From Bacteroidales bacterium UBA2632 (GTDB lineage: Bacteria > Bacteroidota > Bacteroidia > Bacteroidales > Dysgonomonadaceae), in assembly GCA_002359825.1 (NCBI GenBank), contig DENY01000143.1, positions 3,537 to 9,782 of the forward strand: a DNA stretch of 6,246 nucleotides. Direction: 5' to 3'. A program made the translations under genes and the position numbers. The notes below the pieces were generated by a model that worked only from the letters and a program-made list of their open reading frames with translations, did not search any database and had not been told where the DNA came from. Positions 1-5,397 of this stretch are shown here, one piece after another (the stretch's first letter is position 1; the number at the start of each line of letters is the position of its first letter).

Positions 1-2
1 GA

Positions 3-380
3 AACATCAAACCAACCGCGATGCGAGAGTTGGTGTTGCAAGTTTTAATCGAACAAAAAACGGCTATCAGTTTGTCTGAACTGGAACAAAAATTTGAACA
101 AGCTGATAAAGTGACTCTTTACAGAACATTAAAGACTTTTGTAAATAGCAAACTCATTCATAGCATAGATGATGGAACGGGTTCGGTTAAATATGCTCTT
201 TGTCGGGATACTTGCCAGTGCCACCCGGAAGACCTGCATGTCCATTTTCTTTGCACAAAATGTAGTCAAACCTATTGTTTAAATGACATACCTGTTCCCG
301 AAATAAAACTACCTCATAGTTTTTCTCTTGAAAGTGTTAATATGATAGTAAAAGGAATATGCTCAAACTGCAAGGTCTAA
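3..380 (+). CDS. Fur-family metal-responsive transcriptional regulator (5' partial)
   Basis: Metal-dependent DNA-binding regulator of the Fur/Zur/PerR family, cytoplasmic. The frame stays open to the window edge. The codons before the ATG at 21 read NIKPTA, which with the following MRELVLQVL matches the family's first helix (T-x-x-R-x-x-VL-x-x-L). The ATG at 21 is therefore probably internal and the real start lies upstream. Counting from that Met, a winged-helix recognition segment is seen at about 30-48 (VTLYRTLKTF). A CxxC pair (C78, C81) and a C-terminal CxxC pair (C114, C117) form the usual structural zinc site. The Cys/His-rich stretch C61, C65, C67, H68, H73, H75 and C86 could supply sensory metal ligands. 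Which metal it senses (Zur-like or other) cannot be settled from the sequence. A perfect palindrome lies 4 bases after its stop, in front of the efflux operon, so that operon is the probable target. Autoregulation cannot be judged because its own promoter is outside the window. Confidence 0.95.
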   Translation, partial: NIKPTAMRELVLQVLIEQKTAISLSELEQKFEQADKVTLYRTLKTFVNSKLIHSIDDGTGSVKYALCRDTCQCHPEDLHVHFLCTKCSQTYCLNDIPVPEIKLPHSFSLESVNMIVKGICSNCKV

Positions 381-383
381 CTT

Positions 384-398
384 TGCAACTCAGTTGCA
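384..398. promoter_or_regulatory. Putative Fur-family operator (7-1-7 palindrome)
   Basis: TGCAACT-C-AGTTGCA is a perfect inverted repeat with 7-base arms and a single central base (C391). The 7-1-7 layout is the classical form of Fur, Zur and PerR boxes, although the half-site differs from the E. coli Fur and Zur consensus sequences. It sits 4 bases after the stop of the Fur-family gene and centres 51 bases before the first base of the next ORF, just upstream of a TAnnTTTG box. A one-base loop and the lack of a following T-run argue against it being a terminator. By eye I see no second full copy in the window, only half-sites. Assignment to this regulator is inference from layout and adjacency. 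Confidence 0.7.
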
Positions 399-417
399 TA
401 AACTTTTATGTAAGTTT
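397..417. repeat. Overlapping inverted repeats next to the operator
   Basis: CATAAA-CT-TTTATG (397-410) is a perfect 6-2-6 palindrome that overlaps the end of the 7-1-7 palindrome by two bases. A second perfect repeat, AAACTT-N6-AAGTTT (400-417), overlaps it in turn and runs into the TAnnTTTG box. These could be a second protein-binding site or simply reflect the A/T richness of the promoter; the shorter arms make chance plausible. Confidence 0.4.
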
Positions 418-418
418 G
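411..418 (+). promoter_or_regulatory. Putative Bacteroidota -7 promoter element
   Basis: TAAGTTTG is an exact match to the TAnnTTTG -7 element known for the Bacteroidota primary sigma factor. It would place transcription start a few bases beyond 418, giving a leader of roughly 25 bases before the ATG at 449. Spacing to possible -33 TTG elements is not ideal: TTTG at 382-385 leaves 25 bases and TTG at 394-396 leaves 14. Both of these candidates lie in or touch the palindrome, so a bound regulator would compete with or contact polymerase there. Confidence 0.45.
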
Positions 419-448
419 CCGTTATAATTTTAGATTCAGAAATTAATT

Positions 449-859
449 ATGCTTGAAGGGAAGAATAGAAATAGAAAAATTGTATTAATGTTGTTGGCAG
501 GGCTGATAATATTATTTCATGCTATAATTCCTCACCATCATCATTTTGATTCGATAGAATCACATCCGGAAAATTTAGAGTGCGAAACTACCAATACCAA
601 CAGTCATAATGAAAACCCGGACATGCATTGCCATGCTTTTAACCTTATTTTCTCAGAAAACGGGAGCGATTTAATTGTACATTCTACACCTGCAACTAAT
701 CTCACTTTTGATTTTTTTAGCATTAACACAGAGTTTGACTTTGCGTCAAAGCTCAATGAGGTAAATTATAGCGATTATTTAATATTTTTCTCACACAAAC
801 AAATATTTCTCACCAACCATTTATTAAGGGCACCTCCCACCACTGTTTATTTTTTTTAA
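449..859 (+). CDS. Small His-rich exported or membrane-anchored protein, putative metal binder
   Basis: A 136-residue protein of unknown function. A basic N-terminus (KNRNRK) is followed by one hydrophobic segment at about 11-27, ending in HAIIPHHHH (H29-H32). The rest is hydrophilic and should face the periplasm. There are 12 His residues in total, including H60-C61-H62, plus C45 next to acidic residues; these are plausible metal ligands. No clear signal peptidase I site is seen, so it may stay anchored. The C-terminus carries LRAPP (126-130). Small His-rich proteins of this architecture often precede CzcA-type pump genes in Bacteroidota, and I recall a DUF6769-like family of this shape, but the family name is from memory. 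By analogy with CzcI or CusF-like accessory proteins it may buffer or deliver metal to the pump; this is inference. It is the first gene after the palindrome/promoter and has no Shine-Dalgarno motif, with an A/T-rich start region typical of the phylum. Confidence 0.85.
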   Translation: MLEGKNRNRKIVLMLLAGLIILFHAIIPHHHHFDSIESHPENLECETTNTNSHNENPDMHCHAFNLIFSENGSDLIVHSTPATNLTFDFFSINTEFDFASKLNEVNYSDYLIFFSHKQIFLTNHLLRAPPTTVYFF

Positions 860-872
860 TTTTCATGTAAAT

Positions 873-892
873 CCGATAGAGTATTTTATCGG
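873..892 (+). repeat. Short inverted repeat (weak hairpin) after the His-rich gene
   Basis: CCGATA (873-878) pairs with TATCGG (887-892). A G-T and an A-T pair can extend the stem to about eight pairs around a small loop. It lies 13 bases after the stop of the His-rich gene. No T-run follows, so an intrinsic terminator is unlikely; an mRNA-stabilising or processing hairpin is possible. Confidence 0.4.
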
Positions 893-899
893 TATTACT

Positions 900-936
900 A
901 ATCACTTAATCTTTTAAGTATGAAAAAGAAGTGATT
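900..936 (+). repeat. Nested inverted repeats in the pump-gene leader
   Basis: AATCACTT (900-907) is perfectly complementary to AAGTGATT (929-936). Inside it, CTTTT (911-915) pairs with AAAAG (924-928), giving a stem of about 13 pairs with a three-base bulge (908-910) and an eight-base loop. A competing hairpin, ACTTAA-TCTT-TTAAGT (904-919), uses the same left arm, so the two folds exclude each other. No T-run follows, which argues against a terminator. This could be RNA structure in the leader or an operator-like palindrome; function is unknown. Confidence 0.4.
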
Positions 937-985
937 GAACAAGCAGCAGCTTCATGAAAAGCTAAGTTTAACGAAAAAAATTAAC

Positions 986-990
986 AGGAG
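986..990 (+). promoter_or_regulatory. Strong Shine-Dalgarno for the 14-codon leader ORF
   Basis: AGGAG ends 9 bases before the ATG at 1000, good spacing for initiation there. It is 50 bases from the pump ATG at 1041, too far to act on it directly, and only one base from an ATG at 992, too close. It is the clearest ribosome binding site in the window, where the main genes have none. Confidence 0.55.
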
Positions 991-999
991 AATGTTGAT

Positions 1000-1044
1000 A
1001 TGTTTCAGCATCCTTTTCCTCAAATAAAAACAGATGTGAAATGA
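1000..1044 (+). CDS. Putative 14-codon leader peptide, translationally coupled to the pump gene
   Basis: The ORF encodes MFQHPFPQIKTDVK and is too short for normal gene finding. Its stop TGA (1042-1044) overlaps the pump start ATG (1041-1043) in an ATGA arrangement typical of translational coupling. It has the well-spaced AGGAG site described at 986-990, whereas no motif of that quality lies directly before the pump ATG. The peptide has no recognisable domain. The likely role is to deliver ribosomes to the pump start rather than to make a functional peptide; this is inference. A chance ORF cannot be excluded without conservation data. Confidence 0.4.
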   Translation: MFQHPFPQIKTDVK

Positions 1045-4000
1045 TAAATAGTATTATATCCTTTTCTATAAAGAACAAGGCACTCATTGGGCTATTGACA
1101 ATAGGCCTGATTTTTGGCGGAATATATTCCATGACCAAAGTTCCGCTCGATGCCACGCCAGACATTACAAACAATCAGGTTATGGTTATCACAACTGCGC
1201 CCAACCTGGGAACTGAAGATATTGAACAGTTTGTAACCTATCAGGTAGAATTGGCAGTAGCGAACCTGCCCGACGTGACCGAAATACGAAGTGTGTCACG
1301 TTTTGGGCTTTCGGTTGTAACCATTGTTTTCAAAGAAAGCGCCGGGACATATCTTCCCCGGCAGTTGGTAAGTGAAGCCTTAGCCGAAGTGAAAGAAAAA
1401 ATTCCACAGGGATTTGGGGAACCGTTTATGGCGCCAATCAGCACCGGATTAGGCGAAATTTATCAATACACGCTTGAAGTGCAACCCGGTTACGATACCG
1501 TTTATAACGACATGGAACTGCGCACCATGCAGGAATGGATTGTAAAACGACAAATGGCTATGCTGCCCGGAGTGGTAGAAGTAAATTCTTTTGGTGGTAG
1601 GGGAAAACAGTACGAAGTAGCTGTTAATCCAGATAAACTCCGAAGTATGGGCTTGGCCATTTCGGATATTTTTGAAGCACTTGACGACAACAATCAGAAC
1701 ACAGGCGGCGCATATATCGAGAAAAATTTTCAGGCCAACTTTATCCGTGGCGAAGGGTTGATGCGTTCGTTGGATGATATTAAAAACACTTTGGTCGCAA
1801 ACATTGACGGGCAACCCATTTTCATCAGGGATGTAGCAGAAGTGAAATACGGAAGTTTTGTCCGCTTCGGCGCTTTTACAAAAGATGGTAAGGGTGAAGC
1901 TGTTGGCGGTATCGTGATGATGCTGAAGGGCGAAAACTCAAATGATGTGATTAAGGATGTTAAAGAACGGATGGCTTTAATACAAAAATCATTGCCCGAC
2001 GGTGTCGTAATAGAACCTTTCCTCGACCGTAGCAAACTCATTAAAAGCACCACTTCTACGGTTGCAGAAAACCTGTCGTTGGGTGCGCTAATTGTAATTT
2101 TTGTCCTCGTAATATTCCTGGGGAATTTAAGGGGCGGATTAATCGTGGCATCTACAATTCCTCTGGCATTACTATTTGCCTTTATCATGATGAACCTGTT
2201 TGGGGTATGGGCAAAACTGATGAGTTTGGGGGCGCTCGATTTCGGGATATTGGTCGATGGGGCGGTTATTATCGTCGAAAGTATGATTTTTTACCTGCAC
2301 CGTAAAAACCTTATCGGCACAAAACTCGACCAGTCCAAACGAAACGAAATTGCTTATAATTCGGCAAGCAAAATGATGAACTCGGCATTTTTCGGACAGT
2401 TGATTATACTGATTGTCTTTATACCCGTTTTGGCATTGCAGGGGGTAGAGGGTAAAATGTTTATCCCCATGGCCATGACCTTTGGCTTTGCCGTTTTGGG
2501 CGTGGTAATATTATGCCTGACCTATATTCCAATGATGGCAGCATTATTTCTTCAACCACCAAAGACAGATAAAAAATCTTGGGGCGATAAAGTTATTCTG
2601 AAACTCGAAAATGCTTATACGCCTGTAATTGGTTGGTCGCTTAAAAGAAGTTGGATTGTAATAACAATCGCTTTTGTGCTGTTAGTTTCCGGCGGTTTTC
2701 TGTTTACACGGATGGGAGCCGAATTTATTCCAAAACTCGATGAGGGCGATTTTGCTTTTCAGGCATTTTTAAAGCCTGGAACTTCATTGAGCGAAGTTAC
2801 AAAAACCTCCACCCGGCTGGAACAGATTGTTTTGGAAAACTTCCCGGATGAAGTAGAAAGCGTGCAGAGCAGAATTGGAGTGGCAGATTTACCCATGGAT
2901 CCCATGCCCATTGACATTGCAGATATATTTGTGATTTTAAATCCTCAGAAACAATGGACAAAAGCCGCATCGAAAGAAGAATTAATTGATAAAGTCAGAG
3001 AAAAAGTCAGCGTTTTGCCCGGTATCAATTATGAATTCAGCCAACCTGTTGAGATGCGTTTCAATGAACTGTTAACGGGTATCCGTCAAGATGTTGCCGT
3101 TAAATTGTATGGCGATGATTTGGATATTCTGGCTTCCAAAGCAGAAGAAATTGCAGGATTAGTTGCAGGTATTGATGGTGTTGCTGCTGCTAAGGCCGAA
3201 GCAACCAGAGGACTGCCACAAATCACTGTAAATTACGACCGTAATAAGATGGGACGTTACAACCTGAAAATTAAAGAACTCAATACGATTGTTGAAACCG
3301 CCTTTAGTGGTGGCGTTGCCGGTAGCATTTACGAAGGCGAGCGGATGTTCGACCTTGTTGTGAGACTGGATGAGGAACACCGCACAAGTATTGACGATGT
3401 CAGGAATTTGTTTGTTAATCTTCCCGATGGTAATCAGATTCCTTTAAAAGAAGTAGCCGAAATAAGTTACCAGCCGGGACCGATGCAAATTAGCCGCGAC
3501 AATACCAACCGCAGAACCTACGTGGGGATTAATGTTGCCGGCAGGGATGTGAAATCGCTTGTAGAAGAAATCCAAACAATATTAGATGAAAAACTTGAAT
3601 TGCCAACCGGCTATTATATCCGATATGGTGGAGCTTTTGAAAACCTCGAAAGGGCATCAAAACGCTTGTCGTTAGTTGTTCCGCTTGCTTTGGCATTAAT
3701 TTTTATGCTGGTATTTTTTGCTGTTAAATCCTTCAAACAAACCCTAATGATTTACTTAGCCGTTCCCTTTGCTGCCGTTGGAGGTATCTTCTCGCTCTAT
3801 TTGAGGGATATGCCTTTCAGCATTTCTGCTGGGGTTGGGTTTATCGTCCTGTTCGGCGTTGCTGTACTTAATGGATTGGTATTGATTAGCGGGTTTAATG
3901 AATTAAAAGAAGAAGGCAAACTTCATATTGACGACATCATTAAAAAAGGTTCAATCCGTCGTATCCGCCCCATCTTTTTGACTGCTTCAACTGACATTTT

Positions 4001-5381
4001 GGGTTTTTTGCCTATGGCAATTTCTGCATCGGCAGGTGCCGAAGTACAGCGGCCTTTGGCTACTGTGGTAATAGGAGGAATGCTCACATCAACTTTGTTA
4101 ACCCTTATTGTGCTGCCCATACTCTATAAGTTTGCTGAATCGGGAATTAAAAAAGTAAAGCTGTCTAAACCAGCAATTGGTGTATTTTCTGTCCTTTTTA
4201 TAATGGCAGGATTGGGGTTTTCAGGAAATGCCAATGCGCAGGATTCTTCCTTAACATTGCCACAAGCCATTGAAAGAGCAAAAGAAAATTATCCAACAAT
4301 TAAAGCAGCACAATTGGAAGTTGACAAACAGGAAGCTTTAAAAGCAACGGCTTACCAATTGGGTACAACCTCTATTTACACGGGCAAGGAAGAAGTGGGG
4401 AACGGTGCTCCCGGCATTCAAAACAGAATTGGAGTTGAACAATCTGATATTGATATTTTCGGTATTCCTGCAAAGAGCAAGTTAGCAAAAACACGTGTTC
4501 GGCAAGCTGAATCGGGACAAAGACTCACCGAACTTTCATTGACACGTGACGTTAGCATCGCCTGGTACAATGCTGTACATGCCAAACAACAATGGCAGCT
4601 TTTTAAAGAACTCGATACCTTGTACAGTAACTTTGAGAAAGCCGCAGAATTGAGATTCAAAACACAAGCAACTTCAAAAATTGAATACCTTTCTGCATCT
4701 GCAAAATACAAAGAGTTGCAGGTAAGTTTAAAGAAAGCAGAAAGCAATTATTTGGCAAGCTTGCAAATACTGAATCAATACCTGCTGTATTCTGTAGCTG
4801 TTGATGTGAAAGATGACGATTTAAGACAAAATGTTTTCAAACTCATTTCAGAAAATGGGTCGTTAACAGAAAGTCCTCTGCTCAAATATTTTTCAACCGG
4901 AATTGATGTTGCAGAATCTGCATGGAAAGCGGAAAGGGCAAACTTTCTCCCCAAGTTTAACGTTGGGTATAAATGGCAATCGATTGATGGTAATTCTGGG
5001 TTCCAAGGTTGGGAAGCAGGTATCTCTGTTCCGTTGGCATTCTTTTCACAATCGGGCAAAACAAAAGCTTCAAAAATTGACTTCCAAATTGCCAATCGGC
5101 AATACGAGCAAAAGGAACTGGAACTTAAAGCCGGATACAATCAACAAATTAGCCGTTATCTTATGTTACAACAGGTTCTCGACTATTACATAAAAGAAGC
5201 ATTACCATTGGCCGACGAACAAATTCAGGCATCCAATCTGGCATATCGCCTTGGCAGCATCGACTATGTTCAGTTTATTCAGAATACAGAAGCAGCCATT
5301 GGTACTAAACAAGGCTTTTTAATGCAACAGGTGGAGTACTTTGAATTGTCCGCCCAATTAAAATTTATAACAGGTAATTAA
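1041..5381 (+). CDS. czcA: CzcA/CusA-family heavy-metal RND efflux pump fused to a TolC-like outer membrane factor
   Basis: Proton-driven metal efflux pump of the HME-RND family, 1446 residues against about 1040-1060 for an unfused CzcA. The N-terminus MINSIISFSIKNK is the normal family start, supporting the ATG at 1041. TM1 spans about 12-30, followed by a periplasmic porter domain (31-342), TM2-TM6 (about 343-504), TM7 (about 537-556), a second porter domain (557-875) and TM8-TM12 (about 877-1030). TM4 carries LDFGILVDGAVIIVE with D400, D406 and E413, the proton-relay acidic residues of CzcA. In the second porter half, RFNELLTG (673-680) has no Met where, as I recall, CusA has its cluster residue in DML, so Zn/Co/Cd is favoured over Cu/Ag. 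After TM12 come a basic linker, a hydrophobic segment and ANA/QDSS (1061-1070). An outer membrane efflux domain of about 380 residues (1071-1446) follows, with two TolC-type repeats beginning TLPQAIERAKENYP and near 1285. The fusion is one uninterrupted frame. The adaptor gene follows 16 bases downstream. Confidence 0.96.
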   Translation: MINSIISFSIKNKALIGLLTIGLIFGGIYSMTKVPLDATPDITNNQVMVITTAPNLGTEDIEQFVTYQVELAVANLPDVTEIRSVSRFGLSVVTIVFKESAGTYLPRQLVSEALAEVKEKIPQGFGEPFMAPISTGLGEIYQYTLEVQPGYDTVYNDMELRTMQEWIVKRQMAMLPGVVEVNSFGGRGKQYEVAVNPDKLRSMGLAISDIFEALDDNNQNTGGAYIEKNFQANFIRGEGLMRSLDDIKNTLVANIDGQPIFIRDVAEVKYGSFVRFGAFTKDGKGEAVGGIVMMLKGENSNDVIKDVKERMALIQKSLPDGVVIEPFLDRSKLIKSTTSTVAENLSLGALIVIFVLVIFLGNLRGGLIVASTIPLALLFAFIMMNLFGVWAKLMSLGALDFGILVDGAVIIVESMIFYLHRKNLIGTKLDQSKRNEIAYNSASKMMNSAFFGQLIILIVFIPVLALQGVEGKMFIPMAMTFGFAVLGVVILCLTYIPMMAALFLQPPKTDKKSWGDKVILKLENAYTPVIGWSLKRSWIVITIAFVLLVSGGFLFTRMGAEFIPKLDEGDFAFQAFLKPGTSLSEVTKTSTRLEQIVLENFPDEVESVQSRIGVADLPMDPMPIDIADIFVILNPQKQWTKAASKEELIDKVREKVSVLPGINYEFSQPVEMRFNELLTGIRQDVAVKLYGDDLDILASKAEEIAGLVAGIDGVAAAKAEATRGLPQITVNYDRNKMGRYNLKIKELNTIVETAFSGGVAGSIYEGERMFDLVVRLDEEHRTSIDDVRNLFVNLPDGNQIPLKEVAEISYQPGPMQISRDNTNRRTYVGINVAGRDVKSLVEEIQTILDEKLELPTGYYIRYGGAFENLERASKRLSLVVPLALALIFMLVFFAVKSFKQTLMIYLAVPFAAVGGIFSLYLRDMPFSISAGVGFIVLFGVAVLNGLVLISGFNELKEEGKLHIDDIIKKGSIRRIRPIFLTASTDILGFLPMAISASAGAEVQRPLATVVIGGMLTSTLLTLIVLPILYKFAESGIKKVKLSKPAIGVFSVLFIMAGLGFSGNANAQDSSLTLPQAIERAKENYPTIKAAQLEVDKQEALKATAYQLGTTSIYTGKEEVGNGAPGIQNRIGVEQSDIDIFGIPAKSKLAKTRVRQAESGQRLTELSLTRDVSIAWYNAVHAKQQWQLFKELDTLYSNFEKAAELRFKTQATSKIEYLSASAKYKELQVSLKKAESNYLASLQILNQYLLYSVAVDVKDDDLRQNVFKLISENGSLTESPLLKYFSTGIDVAESAWKAERANFLPKFNVGYKWQSIDGNSGFQGWEAGISVPLAFFSQSGKTKASKIDFQIANRQYEQKELELKAGYNQQISRYLMLQQVLDYYIKEALPLADEQIQASNLAYRLGSIDYVQFIQNTEAAIGTKQGFLMQQVEYFELSAQLKFITGN
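4140..4238 (+). other. Internal signal sequence between pump and outer membrane factor domains
   Basis: Residues 1034-1066 of the fusion read like a complete signal peptide: a basic stretch with four lysines (SGIKKVKLSK), a hydrophobic core (AIGVFSVLFIMAGLGF) and a SGNANA end with A-x-A before Q1067. RND pumps end in the cytoplasm after TM12, so this segment would act as a thirteenth crossing and place the TolC-like part in the periplasm. Signal peptidase I could then release it after A1066. There is no Cys at the cleavage site, so the released part would not be a lipoprotein. Cleavage itself is predicted, not shown. Confidence 0.7.
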
Positions 5382-5397
5382 TCAACAAAATTGAGTA

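Noticed and set aside
873..936. Intrinsic terminator after the His-rich gene
   Set aside because: Neither hairpin is GC-rich or followed by a T-run.
910..951. Short open stretch reading SFKYEKEVIEQAAAS, and a four-codon ORF MKKK at 920
   Set aside because: The first has no start codon and both are very short with no ribosome binding site; they fall within the inverted-repeat region.
992..1027. Alternative mini-ORF MLICFSILFLK in another frame
   Set aside because: Its ATG is one base after the AGGAG, too close for initiation, and it does not reach the pump start.
968..1174. Minus-strand ORF of 68 codons across the start of the pump gene
   Set aside because: It runs antisense through the mini-ORF and the pump N-terminus, has no recognisable domain, and the + strand reading is a clear family match.
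1241..2188. Several minus-strand ORFs inside the pump gene (63 to 152 codons)
   Set aside because: All are antisense shadows of a strongly conserved CzcA coding region, with no recognisable protein features.
4131..4250. Possibility that the pump-channel fusion is an artefact of a lost stop codon or frameshift
   Set aside because: The join is in frame with a well-formed signal-peptide-like segment, and similar fused pumps of about this length are known in Bacteroidota.
3159..5193. Further minus-strand ORFs and a + strand out-of-frame ORF at 4903-5193
   Set aside because: They overlap the second porter half and the outer membrane factor domain, whose own frame matches its family throughout.
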